Assembly: GCF_001708445.1 (NCBI RefSeq)
Contig: NZ_CP015637.1
Location: forward strand, 1,737,001-1,801,000
Length of the DNA: 64,000 nucleotides
Source: Pseudomonas fluorescens
GTDB taxonomy: Bacteria > Pseudomonadota > Gammaproteobacteria > Pseudomonadales > Pseudomonadaceae
Direction of reading: 5' to 3'
Shown: positions 22,181 through 32,770 of the stretch, piece after piece
How the letters are laid out: each line of letters opens with the position of its first letter
How positions within the stretch are numbered: the first letter of the stretch is position 1
Position numbers and translations under genes: made by a program
The notes under the pieces: generated by a model
What the model was told of the DNA's origin: nothing
What the model saw: only the letters and a program-made list of their open reading frames with translations
Databases searched by the model: none

Positions 22181-22942
22181 TCAATTCTTGGGACGTTTGC
22201 GCAGTTCGTACAGCTTGAACGGCAACTTGAGCAAGACCAAAGGTAAGTTGGTATAAACTCCGTTTGCGCGACAGGCTTCGACGATCTCCATATTCAGCTT
22301 CAAGCTACTTTTGAGTCCGCCTGTGCTGGCACCTCCTGATCGCATGCGAACTAATACCTTATCCAGATAAGAGTACTTAAGGCGCTGCACCATAAAAAGC
22401 CGCACAAAAAATTCGTAATCAGCAGAAATCCTGTACTTCAAGGAGTACAAGCCCACTTTTGTGTAGGCTGATTTACGAATGAACGTTGCTGGGTGAGGTG
22501 GCATCCAGCCAAAGCGCAATTTCCATGGAGTGAAACGATTGCCGCGGTAAAAACGTGTCACTTTTTGCAGGTCGGGCGCATTCACAAAAACAACGTCACC
22601 AAACACAACGTCGCTTTCTGAGTGGCGTTCGAATGCTTTCACCACGGAAGACGCGCTGGTGGAATCTTCATAAAAGTCGTCGGAGTTTAATATGCCGATG
22701 ACATCACCTGTAGCCAACGCTACACCTTTATTCATCGCGTCATACAGGCCTTTGTCTGGTTCGCTGATAAAGCGGCTGATACGTTCGCCATAAGACTCGA
22801 CAATCGCCTGGGTCCCGTCTTTAGAGCCCCCATCTATCACGATATATTCTATGTCGCAGTGGTCTTGTGAAAAAACGGACTCTATCGTGTCTCGAATCGT
22901 ACTTGCGCTGTTATAGCAGACCGTAATAATTGATAGCTTCAA
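22181..22942 (-). CDS. Glycosyltransferase family 2 (WcaE-like)
   Basis: GT-A fold transferase of 253 residues with the N-terminal signature SIITVCYNSASTIRDTIESV, the metal/nucleotide motif DGGSKDGT and the ILNSDDF DXD-type site. There is no membrane segment, so it is probably a peripheral cytoplasmic enzyme adding one sugar to the lipid-linked O-unit. It is the last gene of the minus-strand O-antigen operon, 9 bases after manC, and converges on lapA. Its sugar donor cannot be stated; GDP-mannose, GDP-fucose or GDP-rhamnose are available from the locus. Confidence 0.88.
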   Translation of the reverse strand: MKLSIITVCYNSASTIRDTIESVFSQDHCDIEYIVIDGGSKDGTQAIVESYGERISRFISEPDKGLYDAMNKGVALATGDVIGILNSDDFYEDSTSASSVVKAFERHSESDVVFGDVVFVNAPDLQKVTRFYRGNRFTPWKLRFGWMPPHPATFIRKSAYTKVGLYSLKYRISADYEFFVRLFMVQRLKYSYLDKVLVRMRSGGASTGGLKSSLKLNMEIVEACRANGVYTNLPLVLLKLPFKLYELRKRPKN

Positions 22943-22951
22943 GACAACCTC

Positions 22952-24361
22952 TTATGTACGACCGTACAAGTCTTCTAGGCGCACGATATCGTCCTCGCCC
23001 AAATAGGAGCCGGACTGCACTTCAATCAATTCCAGTGGAATAACCCCGGGGTTTTCCAGCGTGTGCACTTGGCCGATGGGGATATACGTCGACTGATTTT
23101 CGGTGACTAGGTAGGTCTTCTCACCGTTCGTTACTTTCGCTGTTCCACTCACAACGATCCAGTGTTCAGCTCGATGATGGTGCATTTGCAAGGACAAGCG
23201 CGCCCCGGCGTTGACGGTTATGCGTTTAACTTGATAACGGCTGCCATTATCAATCGAGTCATACATACCCCACGGTCGATAGACTTCGCGATGATCCTGT
23301 GATTCGCAGCGGCCTTCATTCTTAAGCCGGTCAACGATCTTCTTTACGTCCTGCACGCAGTTTTTATGCGCTACCAGGACGGCGTCCTTGGTTTCCACGA
23401 TGACCAAATCGTCAATGCCGACAGTGCTGACCAGGCGACTTTGAGAGTGTATGAAGGTATTGCTTGTCTGTTCTGTCAGTACGTCGCCATGACACACGTT
23501 GCCTTGCGCGTCTTTGCTGCCGACTTCCCACAGTGCTGCCCAGGAACCGATATCGCTCCAGCCTGCGTCGAGCGGGACCACTACCGCGTCAGCGGTTTTC
23601 TCCATGACGGCGTAGTCGATGGACTCTGCCGGACAGCCCGCAAAAGCCTCTATGCCCACACGGGTAAAGTGCATGTCTTGGGTACCGGCTGCGATGGCGT
23701 TGCGGCAGGCGGCAAGAATGTCGGGGCGAAACCTCTCCAGTTCCTCCAGATAGCGGCTGGCGCGAAACATGAACATGCCGCTGTTCCAAAGGTAGTTCCC
23801 ACTGGACAGGTAAGTGCGAGCTGTTTTTTCATCTGGTTTCTCGACGAAGCGGGCCACTTGAAAGCCACCTGCTTCGACACGTTCACCTTTCTCGATATAG
23901 CCGTAACCGGTTTCCGGTTGAGTCGCGACGATACCGAAGGTGACCAGCTTGCCTGCAAGCGCCAGGGGCAGTGCTTGTCGGACGCAATCCTGGAAAGCAT
24001 CGGCTTTTTGAATCAGATGGTCGGCGGCCAGCACTAGCAGCAATGGATCCTGCCCATCAGCACACGCCTGCAGCGCGGCCAGCGCGACTGCCGGTGCGGT
24101 GTTTCGGCCCACCGGTTCCAAAAGGATATTGGCGCTCTCCAATCCAAGGCGCCGCAGTTGCTCGGCAGCCAGGAAACGGTGCTCCTCATTGCAGATCAAC
24201 CGGGGCAGGGCAACATCAAGCCCGTCCAGACGCTTGATGGTTGCCTGCAACATGGACAATTCGCTGTCAGCCAGGCAGAGGAACTGCTTGGGGTTGAGCT
24301 GACGCGAGAGCGGCCACAGGCGAGAGCCAGAGCCACCGGCCATAATTACCGGAATCAACAT
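22952..24361 (-). CDS. manC: Mannose-1-phosphate guanylyltransferase/mannose-6-phosphate isomerase
   Basis: Type II bifunctional enzyme (AlgA/WbpW/ManC family), 469 residues. The nucleotidyltransferase domain starts [14 protein letters not shown] with NPKQFL, and has FVEKP in the middle. The C-terminal cupin isomerase domain has [15 protein letters not shown]. It makes GDP-mannose from fructose-6-P via mannose-6-P and mannose-1-P. That supplies Gmd and the Gmd-like enzyme in the same operon. It abuts the upstream glycosyltransferase without a gap. The symbol is by family; wbpW or algA are equivalents. Confidence 0.94.
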   Translation of the reverse strand: MLIPVIMAGGSGSRLWPLSRQLNPKQFLCLADSELSMLQATIKRLDGLDVALPRLICNEEHRFLAAEQLRRLGLESANILLEPVGRNTAPAVALAALQACADGQDPLLLVLAADHLIQKADAFQDCVRQALPLALAGKLVTFGIVATQPETGYGYIEKGERVEAGGFQVARFVEKPDEKTARTYLSSGNYLWNSGMFMFRASRYLEELERFRPDILAACRNAIAAGTQDMHFTRVGIEAFAGCPAESIDYAVMEKTADAVVVPLDAGWSDIGSWAALWEVGSKDAQGNVCHGDVLTEQTSNTFIHSQSRLVSTVGIDDLVIVETKDAVLVAHKNCVQDVKKIVDRLKNEGRCESQDHREVYRPWGMYDSIDNGSRYQVKRITVNAGARLSLQMHHHRAEHWIVVSGTAKVTNGEKTYLVTENQSTYIPIGQVHTLENPGVIPLELIEVQSGSYLGEDDIVRLEDLYGRT

Positions 24362-25486
24362 TTAATCTTCCCTTGTGTTCAAATCGTGGGTCACTCCAGC
24401 AGTTGGATGAGCAGCGATGTCCAGCATGCTCGTTGCGACGCTTGCCCAGTCTCTGGGGATCGCTTTCAACTGCTCACTCCAGTCGGGCCAATAGCCAGCT
24501 GCGAGTTTTCGGTGCAATTCGTTTATGGCGTTTTTCAGCGAGTCTGCGCTATCTACACGAAAGTATATCGCCCCTTCACCACACAACACGCGTGCATAGG
24601 GCAGGTCCGGGCAAATGATCGGTAAACCGACAAACATGGCCTCTATCAGTGGGAACCCGTAACTCTCATCGGTTGAGAGAAACAGCAACGCGTCCACCTG
24701 GCTGTATGCCTCAAGCATCTGCTGCGCAGCAAGCGTGCCCACGCAACGCAGTCCTTTGAGGCTGGGAGCGGGACTGCTGTTTTCGTCAAGCGTAAGCGCG
24801 AGGTTCGCTACAGGCCATTGTGTCACATCGCTATCATCTACTGCGGTGAGCAGTTTGTGATTTTTGTGAGGGTATCCGGCAGCTGGGTAGATCATATGTA
24901 AAGGCCCGCTTGCCGCTGCAATGCGCCCCGTTCGCGTGAGCCCGGCGTTCAGTAGCCATGTGGGCACTGGTTGCGGTACGACATGCACGCGTGATTGGAG
25001 CGAGGGGTATGACTCAATCAGGGCGTCACGCATTAATGTCGTCTGCACGATAAACGCTTGTGCATACCGCAGGTTCGAACGAAACACCCTCCTGAGCAGT
25101 GCTAGCTTGAGGCCTGCAATACGCCAGGAGAACGTGGCGGGGCGCAGGAGGTGGGAGTTCTGGACGAACACCGTTTGCGGTGCGCTGCAGCGAATAGGCA
25201 GGTCGCCCATCACCAGCAGAGGCAGCGGTCCACTGAAGCGCTTGCCGAGTAAGAGGCATTCCGCCAAGCGTGAAAGTGCGTTGGGGAGGACACGTCGATA
25301 GGTTGTTGTTTTGATCGACCCGTCTGCGCTTTGGTAGGACGACAGGTCCCCTCTGTCGGGTAAGTAGGCCTCAACAATACGGACGCGAGCGTTGCGTTCC
25401 AGCGCAGGCAGCAAGGACTTGAGTAATTGCACCGCACCCAGGCCGGCAATGTTGGTCAGGTGCAGGCGGACAGAGTCTTGGCTCAT
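24362..25486 (-). CDS. Glycosyltransferase family 4-like
   Basis: 374 residues, with a GT-B C-terminal domain recognisable from HMIYPAAGYPHKNHKLL and the donor-site region LFLSTDESYGFPLIEAMFVGLPIICPD (an EX7E-type motif beginning at ESYGFPLIE). It is probably a cytoplasmic, membrane-associated O-unit transferase. It overlaps the upstream transferase by four bases (ATGA) and abuts manC, so translation is coupled. Acceptor and donor are unknown. Family assignment is good. Confidence 0.87.
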   Translation of the reverse strand: MSQDSVRLHLTNIAGLGAVQLLKSLLPALERNARVRIVEAYLPDRGDLSSYQSADGSIKTTTYRRVLPNALSRLAECLLLGKRFSGPLPLLVMGDLPIRCSAPQTVFVQNSHLLRPATFSWRIAGLKLALLRRVFRSNLRYAQAFIVQTTLMRDALIESYPSLQSRVHVVPQPVPTWLLNAGLTRTGRIAAASGPLHMIYPAAGYPHKNHKLLTAVDDSDVTQWPVANLALTLDENSSPAPSLKGLRCVGTLAAQQMLEAYSQVDALLFLSTDESYGFPLIEAMFVGLPIICPDLPYARVLCGEGAIYFRVDSADSLKNAINELHRKLAAGYWPDWSEQLKAIPRDWASVATSMLDIAAHPTAGVTHDLNTRED

Positions 25487-26649
25487 AACGATGATTGTTC
25501 CGAATACCAGGGGGAGGCGATGGCGGCCTTATCCTCAGGCTTTGCACGCAGCACCGCGAGCATGTAACTGGCCGCAACGTCAGGCTGGATGGCTGCTGCA
25601 GCTAGCTGCGCCCCGGCACGCATTGCGAGCAGGTGTTCGGGGTTGGCGCTTAGCGAGTTGAGAAGTGAGGCAAGCGCCTGCGTGTTTTCGGAATCGAAGA
25701 CGGCACCGGCACCAAATTTTTCGACCAGAACGCGCGCGCCAACCTGATCACTGCAGATGACTGGCACGCCTGCGCAGAGCGCCTCATTCACGACGACGCC
25801 CCAGCCATCATAGCGACTGGGCAGAACCAGTACATCGTAAGTGGATACGACGTTCTGTGTCTCGCCAAAAGGGATCGTTCCCCGGAAACGAAGGGTGTCG
25901 TTATCAAAGGCAAAGGCGCTGGGGTCGCCAGGCCCATAAGCATTCAGAGTTACTGGCGCGTTTGAGAGTGAGGCCGCCTCTACCAACACGTCCAAGCCTT
26001 TGCGTGCAATCAGCGCGCCGACAAACACAACGCTCAATGGCGTATCGGCGATGCGTGCGTCGGGTGGAGCTGGCGAGTGACGTTCAAGCGCGGGAATGAA
26101 ATAGCCGAATGGAAACAGTTTGTTTTTTTCGACGCCAGCATTTGAATATTGCGCGATGGCTTTCGATGAGATCGAAAACACGCCGGCCATCCGGCCCTTG
26201 AGCACAGTCATGTAAACTCTGTAGAGGCGAGGTCGCAATATCGCCTTGAGTTTTTGCAGTGTTAACCGTTTATCGCTGAAGTAGCCTTGGGCAATCGGTG
26301 AGTAAGGTTCTGAGACGATGTAAAACTCAACACGGAACAGCAGGGCCAACAGCAGGCAATACAACATTCTGGCGTTCTGGAATGCACTTCCGAACAAATG
26401 CACGTCGTGCCGGTGTTTGCGCATTGCTTGATAGCAGTAGGCAAGTCCGCCTCGGGCCGGTATGAGTCGCCGTTCGATGGATTCGACTTGGGTATCTTTC
26501 CAGCCTTGGGCGCGGCGATCCGCATCTTCCATCGTCAGCACGTAAGCAATAACCGGCGTTTTGGATTGCCTGGAGAGTGCCTCGTAGGTGTATGCCTGAT
26601 GATCTGTCAGCACGGGCTGCCAGGTAATCAGCGCTGAAGGCGTTGTCAT
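25483..26649 (-). CDS. Glycosyltransferase family 4
   Basis: 388 residues. The C-terminal GT-B half has VVFVGALIARKGLDVLVEAA, VLPSRYDGWGVVVNEALCAGVPVI (EX7E-type donor site) and a late VEKFGAGAVFD stretch. The start was set at [13 protein letters not shown], whose ATG overlaps the preceding gene's stop (ATGA); a longer N-terminal reading was rejected. It is one of three consecutive coupled transferases. It probably extends the O-unit from a nucleotide sugar made by this locus. Confidence 0.88.
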   Translation of the reverse strand: MTTPSALITWQPVLTDHQAYTYEALSRQSKTPVIAYVLTMEDADRRAQGWKDTQVESIERRLIPARGGLAYCYQAMRKHRHDVHLFGSAFQNARMLYCLLLALLFRVEFYIVSEPYSPIAQGYFSDKRLTLQKLKAILRPRLYRVYMTVLKGRMAGVFSISSKAIAQYSNAGVEKNKLFPFGYFIPALERHSPAPPDARIADTPLSVVFVGALIARKGLDVLVEAASLSNAPVTLNAYGPGDPSAFAFDNDTLRFRGTIPFGETQNVVSTYDVLVLPSRYDGWGVVVNEALCAGVPVICSDQVGARVLVEKFGAGAVFDSENTQALASLLNSLSANPEHLLAMRAGAQLAAAAIQPDVAASYMLAVLRAKPEDKAAIASPWYSEQSSL

Positions 26650-27833
26650 GGTTGGTCGCCAAAAATAAACGTGAATACCGCCTGGCCGGCCAGGTGGGGG
26701 GCGCATCGAGCGATGACGGCTTGTTGGCCTCGTTGAGCGCAGGCCTCCATTTCCTCAGGTTGTTCGACAATCTTTCGGAGCAATCCCGTCAGCTCTTCGG
26801 GTTCGTTGCCAGTCAGGTAAAGGGCGCCTGAACCCAGGACAGCTCGGACATCGCTGATGTCCGTGCTCAGAACGAGCAGGCCGGCCTCGGCAAACTCAAT
26901 GACCTTGGACGGAAATGTGGTGTTGGCCAAGGGGCCATCCACGGGTTTGAGTGCCAGGCCGACGCTGCATCGGTTAAGCACCTGCGCATATTGTGCATCG
27001 GTCGTGCGCCCATGCACGGTCACGCGCGGCGCTGTATCTTCGATCGCCAGTGCCTGGAGGGCGTCGAGCGCCTCGCCTTTGCCCGTTACTTCAAATTGTA
27101 GGTGACGCACCCAGTCGCCAGGCTCTCGACGAAGCTGGCGGATTGCTTGGATCAGCAGGTGCGCGCCGGTATCGGTGCTGAGTGTTCCGGCCATCAAAAT
27201 TGATTTGGGGTGGGTGTTTGGTTTTTCGCCCAATGCTTTTCTGGAGGTGGACCCGTAGTAACAATGAACAGGACGAATGGCGGTCATGTCCGCCAGCGCG
27301 CTACACGCCAGCAAGGCGCCGTCTGGGCACAAGCGGTCATATAGCCATGTGGTGAGGCGACCCAGCCGAGCTTTCAGCGGCCCACTGTTCTGGCCTGCGA
27401 CTTCGCCATCCTCAAGGTCGAGGAAACGCTTGTAGCCAGTCACCGATGCTGTCAGAAGCAAAGGGAGGTAGGCGCTCATGCGGTTGTAGAAAATGACCGC
27501 CTTCCTGCGGCGGGACGAAAGCCGGAACAGTGCACCGATCAGAAAAAACAGCGAGAGAAACTGGGAGAAAAACCTGACATGTGAAAACGGCGCGTATATG
27601 ACAGGGATGCCGGACACTCGTCTGACTGTACGAGGAAAGTAAGTGAGTGAACCGTTGGCGCGTCCTCGGCCCAAACTCAGAATACAGGGGTGTGCACCAG
27701 CCTCGCGCAGTGCCTGGCACAGCATAAGTACCTTGCGTGAGGCTGCCGGACTGTCACTGACAATCCCCCGCTCAAGGCGGGTCTTGTCATCCAGCGCATT
27801 GCAGACTACCAGGACCAGGGGGCGCGTTTTCAT
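26646..27833 (-). CDS. Glycosyltransferase family 4
   Basis: 395 residues. The N-terminal acceptor half has GRGRANGSL; the C-terminal donor half has [20 protein letters not shown] and [19 protein letters not shown], the F-P-x-K-x-x-E-F variant of the GT4 donor site. It overlaps both neighbours by four bases, so the acetyltransferase and the three transferases form a coupled block. The donor sugar is not inferable. Confidence 0.86.
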   Translation of the reverse strand: MKTRPLVLVVCNALDDKTRLERGIVSDSPAASRKVLMLCQALREAGAHPCILSLGRGRANGSLTYFPRTVRRVSGIPVIYAPFSHVRFFSQFLSLFFLIGALFRLSSRRRKAVIFYNRMSAYLPLLLTASVTGYKRFLDLEDGEVAGQNSGPLKARLGRLTTWLYDRLCPDGALLACSALADMTAIRPVHCYYGSTSRKALGEKPNTHPKSILMAGTLSTDTGAHLLIQAIRQLRREPGDWVRHLQFEVTGKGEALDALQALAIEDTAPRVTVHGRTTDAQYAQVLNRCSVGLALKPVDGPLANTTFPSKVIEFAEAGLLVLSTDISDVRAVLGSGALYLTGNEPEELTGLLRKIVEQPEEMEACAQRGQQAVIARCAPHLAGQAVFTFIFGDQP

Positions 27834-28321
27834 GGCATTTGCCTCTTCACCACAGCCGGTACGCCGGCAACCAGTGTGTGTGCGGGCACATCCCGCGTGA
27901 CCACGGCACCTGCAGCAATAATGGCGCCGTCGCCGATAGTCACGCCGCCCAGAATGACGCTTTTGGCACCCACCCAGCAGCCGTTACCCACCACGATAGC
28001 GCGTGCGGTGCCGTTGCCGGCGCGACGTTCTCCCGTACCGACTTCATGACTGCCGACGATAAATTCGATGCCTGGCCCCAGATCGCATCGCTCGCCGATT
28101 TGAATCTCTGCCTCCAGATGGGTATGAAAGACCACGCCTGGACTGAGCCAGGTTCCCTCGCCGATGATCAGGCGCCCCCGGCCATAGATCCATCCACGCC
28201 CACAGAACTTCACACTCGGGTGCATCTCTATACCGGCAAGGCGTAAAGAAGCGGCTCTGGCGGCAAAAAGTCGAGAGGGTGGGAGGAGCGAAAGAATAAT
28301 GTTGATTAGGTGTCTGATCAT
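27830..28321 (-). CDS. Left-handed beta-helix acetyltransferase (WcaF-like)
   Basis: 163 residues. Hexapeptide repeats are visible as [47 protein letters not shown], ending in the typical [11 protein letters not shown]. This LbH fold uses acetyl-CoA to O-acetylate sugars, as WcaF/WcaB do in colanic acid. It probably decorates the O-unit. It overlaps the next transferase gene by four bases; a 140-base gap separates it from fcl upstream, so a second promoter is possible there. Confidence 0.87.
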   Translation of the reverse strand: MIRHLINIILSLLPPSRLFAARAASLRLAGIEMHPSVKFCGRGWIYGRGRLIIGEGTWLSPGVVFHTHLEAEIQIGERCDLGPGIEFIVGSHEVGTGERRAGNGTARAIVVGNGCWVGAKSVILGGVTIGDGAIIAAGAVVTRDVPAHTLVAGVPAVVKRQMP

Positions 28322-28461
28322 AAGTACCGACTAAGCCTCAACCGGGGATGCCCGGCGGGGTGAGGGAGCTTGCTGCAGAGGAGAAACGTAGTGATTGATT
28401 ACCCGGCTGTGGGAATCGCTTGGCGATGGCCCCGGCGGGGGGCCATGCCATGCACCTGCAA
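28322..28461 (-). other. Gap between fcl and the acetyltransferase gene
   Basis: 140 bases with GC-rich patches that can self-pair weakly (CCCGGCGGGG and CCCCGGCGGGGGGCC). No gene is seen. It is one of the two largest breaks inside the O-antigen operon and could hold an internal promoter or attenuator. Confidence 0.3.
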
Positions 28462-29439
28462 TCAGCGCGAGCGCGCGTGCAAGGCATTCTCGGAGAACCA
28501 AGCGTAAGCATCACGCAGCCCGTCTTCCAGGCTGATCGTTGCGCGCCATCCTAAGTGTTCGAGGCGTGAAACATCCATCAGTTTCCTCGGCGGGCCGTCC
28601 GGTTTGCTCGCGTCAAAGCTCAGTCGACCCTTGAAGCCGGTGACCTTGGCCACGGTTTCTGCCAGCTCACGAATGGTGCAGTCTTGTCCGGTCCCGACGT
28701 TGATGTGTGAGAGCATCGTCTGGGTGTGGGCTGCATACTGCTGCTGATCCAACTCCATGATATGAACCGACGCATTGGCCATATCATCGACATGCAGAAA
28801 CTCGCGCATTGGGGTTCCACTGCCCCAGATCACGACCTCTTCGATGCCTTGCTTGACGGCGTCATGGAAGCGACGAAGAAGGGCCGGAATGACATGGGAG
28901 TTTTTCGGGTGGAAATTATCATTCGGGCCATACAAGTTGGTCGGCATGGCGCTGCGGTAGTCACGGCCATACTGACGGTTGTAACTCTCGCAAAGCTTGA
29001 TCCCGGCGATCTTCGCAATCGCGTACGGCTCATTGGTTGGTTCGAGCACACCCGTCAGCAAGGCCTCCTCTGGCATCGGTTGGTGGACCTTGATGGGGTA
29101 GATGCAGGACGACCCCAGAAACAACATCTTCTGCACATTGTTCTGATGCGCAGCGTGGACGAGGTTTGCCTGCATCATCAGGTTTTCGTAGATGAACTCT
29201 GCCGGGTAGGTGTTATTGGCGTGAATGCCCCCCACCTTCGCGGCCGCCATGTAGACCTGGTCAATCTTGTGCTCGGCAAAAAACGTTGCTACCGAATGCT
29301 GATCGAGCAGGTTCAATTGAGCCCTGTCGCGGGTAACGATGTTCGTGTAACCCAAGGCTTGCAGGCGTCGCACAATGGCCGAGCCAACCATACCCTTATG
29401 GCCGGCAACAAAAACATGCTCGCTCAATTGACGTGACAT
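28462..29439 (-). CDS. fcl: GDP-L-fucose synthase
   Basis: SDR-extended epimerase/reductase of 325 residues (Fcl/WcaG). The NADPH loop is [11 protein letters not shown], the catalytic Ser region FLGSSCIYP, and Tyr/Lys lie in YAIAKIAG. It epimerises and reduces the 4-keto-6-deoxy product of Gmd to GDP-L-fucose. The gene starts one base after the gmd stop, a classic gmd-fcl pair. L-fucose or a derivative is therefore a predicted O-antigen sugar. Confidence 0.93.
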   Translation of the reverse strand: MSRQLSEHVFVAGHKGMVGSAIVRRLQALGYTNIVTRDRAQLNLLDQHSVATFFAEHKIDQVYMAAAKVGGIHANNTYPAEFIYENLMMQANLVHAAHQNNVQKMLFLGSSCIYPIKVHQPMPEEALLTGVLEPTNEPYAIAKIAGIKLCESYNRQYGRDYRSAMPTNLYGPNDNFHPKNSHVIPALLRRFHDAVKQGIEEVVIWGSGTPMREFLHVDDMANASVHIMELDQQQYAAHTQTMLSHINVGTGQDCTIRELAETVAKVTGFKGRLSFDASKPDGPPRKLMDVSRLEHLGWRATISLEDGLRDAYAWFSENALHARSR

Positions 29440-29440
29440 C

Positions 29441-30565
29441 CTAGTTCTCCAGCGACACCGGCAAATCGTAACCGTGGTTTTTCAGTAGCGCATGACGCTG
29501 GGCTACTTTCAGGTCTTCGCGAACCATTTCAGCGCACATTTCCTGAGCGGTGATTTCGGGTACCCAGCCCAGTTTGGTTTTTGCTTTGGTTGGGTCACCC
29601 AGCAGCGTTTCCACTTCTGCGGGGCGGAAGTAGCGTGGGTCAACACGAACCAGGGTGTCTCCCACCGTGAGGGCTGGGGCCTTGTCACCGGTGATGGATT
29701 CAATGATGCCGCGCTCGTCCACGCCGGCGCCTTCGAAGCGCAGCGTCAGGCCGAGTTCGGCGGCAGACCAGCGAATGAAGTCACGCACGGAGTACTGCAC
29801 GCCGGTGGCGATAACGAAGTCTTCAGGGGTGTCCTGTTGCAGCATCATCCACTGCATGCGGACGTAGTCCTTGGCGTGGCCCCAGTCGCGCAGCGCATCC
29901 ATGTTGCCCATGTAGAGGCACTGTTCAAGGCCTTGGGCGATATTGGCCAGGCCGCGAGTGATCTTGCGGGTCACGAACGTTTCGCCGCGGCGTGGCGACT
30001 CGTGGTTGAAGAGGATGCCGTTGCAGGCATGCATGCCATAGGCTTCGCGGTAGTTGACCACGATCCAGTAGGCGTAAAGCTTTGCTACGGCATACGGCGA
30101 GCGCGGATAAAACGGTGTGGTTTCCTTCTGCGGGGTTTCCTGCACCAGCCCGTAGAGTTCAGAGGTCGAAGCCTGGTAGAAACGGGTCTTTTTCTCGAGA
30201 CCAAGCAGGCGGATTGCCTCAAGAATACGCAGGGTGCCCATGGCATCCACATCTGCGGTGTACTCCGGCGACTCGAAGCTGACGGCAACGTGGGACTGTG
30301 CACCCAGGTTGTAGACCTCGTCAGGCTGAACTTCCTGAATGATACGGGTCAGGTTCGACGAGTCGGATAGGTCGCCGTAATGCAAGATGAAACGTTGATT
30401 ATCAACATGCGGATCCTGGTAGATATGATCGACACGCTGGGTGTTGAAGGAGGATGCACGTCGCTTGATACCGTGGACTTCGTAGCCTTTTTCCAGCAGC
30501 AACTCTGCCAAATAGGAGCCGTCCTGGCCGGTGATCCCGGTAATCAGCGCTTTTTTCAGGGTCAT
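29441..30565 (-). CDS. gmd: GDP-mannose 4,6-dehydratase
   Basis: 374 residues, full-length Gmd. The NADP loop is [15 protein letters not shown]; the catalytic Thr/Glu lie in STSELYG and Tyr/Lys in [12 protein letters not shown]. It converts GDP-D-mannose to GDP-4-keto-6-deoxy-D-mannose, the shared precursor of GDP-L-fucose and GDP-D-rhamnose. Upstream of fcl with a one-base gap, downstream of the second Gmd-like gene. Confidence 0.95.
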   Translation of the reverse strand: MTLKKALITGITGQDGSYLAELLLEKGYEVHGIKRRASSFNTQRVDHIYQDPHVDNQRFILHYGDLSDSSNLTRIIQEVQPDEVYNLGAQSHVAVSFESPEYTADVDAMGTLRILEAIRLLGLEKKTRFYQASTSELYGLVQETPQKETTPFYPRSPYAVAKLYAYWIVVNYREAYGMHACNGILFNHESPRRGETFVTRKITRGLANIAQGLEQCLYMGNMDALRDWGHAKDYVRMQWMMLQQDTPEDFVIATGVQYSVRDFIRWSAAELGLTLRFEGAGVDERGIIESITGDKAPALTVGDTLVRVDPRYFRPAEVETLLGDPTKAKTKLGWVPEITAQEMCAEMVREDLKVAQRHALLKNHGYDLPVSLEN

Positions 30566-30596
30566 GTCTACGTCCTAGAATTCTTTGAATATGTAG

Positions 30597-31556
30597 TTAA
30601 ATCGCATTAAGCATGCTGCGAATGACATCGGGCATTGTTGATTGGGCTTTCCATCCCAGAACCCACTCGGCTTTTGCGGGGTCCGCACGACTGACCAGCA
30701 GATCAGTAGGTCGAAAGAACTCTTGCGATTGATCCACGTAGGCCGTCCAGTCGAGGCCTAGTTGCGTGAACGTTTCTGCTACGAACGCTTGCAGTGTGTG
30801 CGTCTGGCCCGTAGCAATCACGAAGTCACTTGGCTCATCGCACTGTAACATTCGCCACATGGCGTCAACGTACTCCGAGGCGGCCCCCCAGTCCCGCGCA
30901 ATATCCAGTCGCCCAAGCGTCAACCGCTCGCCCGAACCAGAAGCAATGCGTTTGGCTGTAGTCACAATTTTTTGTGTAACAAACCTGGAGGGGCGTAATT
31001 CGGATTCGTGATTGAACAATATGCCGGTACAAGCGAAAAGATTATAAGCCTCACGGTAGTTATCGACCAGCCAGAAAGCGGAGGATTTAGCCACGGCATA
31101 AGGGCTGCGGGGATGAAACGTGGTGTTTTCCGACGCCGGCTCGCCATTCGTATCGCCAAAACACTCGCTGGACCCTGCTTGATAAAACCGAATAGGCCGT
31201 TCGGTCATTCTACAGGCCTCAAGCATATTCAATGTTCCTAGCGTGATGCTTTGAATCGTTTCGGCGGGTTGCTCGAATGACAGTCCAACGGACGACTGGC
31301 CAGCCAAAAAATACACTTCGTCCGGCTGGCTTCGCTTGAGCGCCATGAACACGCTGCGAAAATCCTCTGGCACCATCGACAGGGTTTTGACTTTCGAAAT
31401 AATGTCCAGCCGCTTCAGGTTCGCGAATGACGAACCTTGTGCATCTCGCGAAGTTCCCCACACGCGATAACCCTTGTCGAGGAGGAGCTTCGCCAGATAG
31501 GCGCCATCCTGCCCGCTCACGCCACAAATCAGGGCTGTTTTTTCTGAATATTCCAA
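30597..31556 (-). CDS. Second, shorter GDP-mannose 4,6-dehydratase-like protein
   Basis: 319 residues, clearly a Gmd paralog but about 55 residues shorter than the neighbour. It shares GVSGQDGAYLAKLLL, the RSPYAVAK catalytic Tyr/Lys stretch, [11 protein letters not shown] and the C-terminal substrate region. The catalytic Thr position is Ser (GSSECFG). It might be a second dehydratase, or a dehydratase/reductase making GDP-D-rhamnose in place of a separate Rmd, which is absent from the locus; that is inference. It lies 31 bases upstream of gmd and 4 bases after a glycosyltransferase. Confidence 0.85.
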   Translation of the reverse strand: MEYSEKTALICGVSGQDGAYLAKLLLDKGYRVWGTSRDAQGSSFANLKRLDIISKVKTLSMVPEDFRSVFMALKRSQPDEVYFLAGQSSVGLSFEQPAETIQSITLGTLNMLEACRMTERPIRFYQAGSSECFGDTNGEPASENTTFHPRSPYAVAKSSAFWLVDNYREAYNLFACTGILFNHESELRPSRFVTQKIVTTAKRIASGSGERLTLGRLDIARDWGAASEYVDAMWRMLQCDEPSDFVIATGQTHTLQAFVAETFTQLGLDWTAYVDQSQEFFRPTDLLVSRADPAKAEWVLGWKAQSTMPDVIRSMLNAI

Positions 31557-31560
31557 AACA

Positions 31561-32661
31561 TTACCTTTGTAAGGATTGGTAGATCGAGAGTGTTTCCTGA
31601 GTGCAGCGCTGCCATGAAAAATGGTTCAGGCGTTCGTGACCAAGCCTTACCAATCGGGCGATTTCATCCTCAGAGTAAACCACTCTTTCTATTGCATTGG
31701 CCATTTCGTCGCCATCGAGGGGGTTGAACAGGCCCCCTGCATCGCCTATCACCTCGGGCATTGAACTGGTCCCACTGCTGATGACGGGGCAGGCGTGGGC
31801 CATGGCCTCCAGCGGTGGAAGGCCGAAGCCTTCATAAAGGGAGGGATAAACGAAGGCGCGGGCACCTTCATACAGTTGGCCCAGCAAGGCGTCGTCACCG
31901 CCCACCTGGCGTACTTGCTCCGCAGAAAAACCAAGGCGTTGTATCTGTTCCAGCTCACCCGCCGAAAAAGCCCCGCCGCCAAAGGCGACGATATCAAAAT
32001 CGACTTTCAGGCGGTGTGAGCGCGATACGGCATCAAGCAGGCCGGAGAAGTTCTTGTAGCCGTGGCGACTTCCGACATACAGCAGATAAGGTTTGGAGGG
32101 CGGTACGGTGTGTGTCTGCGACGCAGGTTTGAACTGTTCGAACCCCAGATGAACAACGGACAGTTTTTCCTTGGGCACGGCAAACAGCCTCATGAGGTCC
32201 TGTCGTGTACTTTCCGAAATGCAGATAACGTGGTCAGCCCGCTCAACGGCCCGTCGTTTCAGCGATGTTGTTTGATCCCGTGGCGAGAAGTTCTCGGGGA
32301 ACAGTTCATGAATCATATCGTAGACCGTCAATACCACCGGACATCCTTTGGGTGCGGCACTGAAACGTGAGAAATAGGTTTCATGTGCCACTTGAGGTCG
32401 CCAACCCCGCATCGCCTGTTGCCCCAGCAGATGGTTATAGATCAGCGCTAGTCTTGTCGTGCGGGGAGGGTATTGCTCTGCCTGGCGACCATGGACGATG
32501 CCCTCGGGTAGGTCCTTCAGATAAAAGTTACGGTGAAGCGGCGAGAAAATGCCCACGTCGTTGCCGCTGATGGCCATTTGTTCGGCAATCCGAGAAAAAT
32601 AGCGAGAAATGCCGCCGTAGTTTTGCAGGCAGAAGATCTGGTGATCAAAAGCAACGCGCAT
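31561..32661 (-). CDS. Glycosyltransferase family 4 (WbpY/mannosyltransferase-like)
   Basis: 366 residues. The N-terminus MRVAFDHQIFCLQNYGGISRYF has the GGISRY acceptor-side motif common in mannosyl- and rhamnosyltransferases. The donor side has LLYVGSRHGYKNF and YPSLYEGFGLPPLEAMAHACPVI with the EX7E motif (EGFGLPPLE). Together with GDP-mannose-type precursors from the locus this suggests transfer of D-mannose, D-rhamnose or L-fucose, but the donor is not proven. It lies 109 bases downstream of wzx and 4 bases upstream of the Gmd-like gene. Confidence 0.89.
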   Translation of the reverse strand: MRVAFDHQIFCLQNYGGISRYFSRIAEQMAISGNDVGIFSPLHRNFYLKDLPEGIVHGRQAEQYPPRTTRLALIYNHLLGQQAMRGWRPQVAHETYFSRFSAAPKGCPVVLTVYDMIHELFPENFSPRDQTTSLKRRAVERADHVICISESTRQDLMRLFAVPKEKLSVVHLGFEQFKPASQTHTVPPSKPYLLYVGSRHGYKNFSGLLDAVSRSHRLKVDFDIVAFGGGAFSAGELEQIQRLGFSAEQVRQVGGDDALLGQLYEGARAFVYPSLYEGFGLPPLEAMAHACPVISSGTSSMPEVIGDAGGLFNPLDGDEMANAIERVVYSEDEIARLVRLGHERLNHFSWQRCTQETLSIYQSLQR

Positions 32662-32770
32662 TTTTAGTGTTCGCCCCGTGAAAAATAAGATCTCAATAGA
32701 TCAACAATCGAATGTGCGCTTTATCAAGCGCAGTGCAGCTATTTAGGGTGGGTATTATCATGCGTTGACA

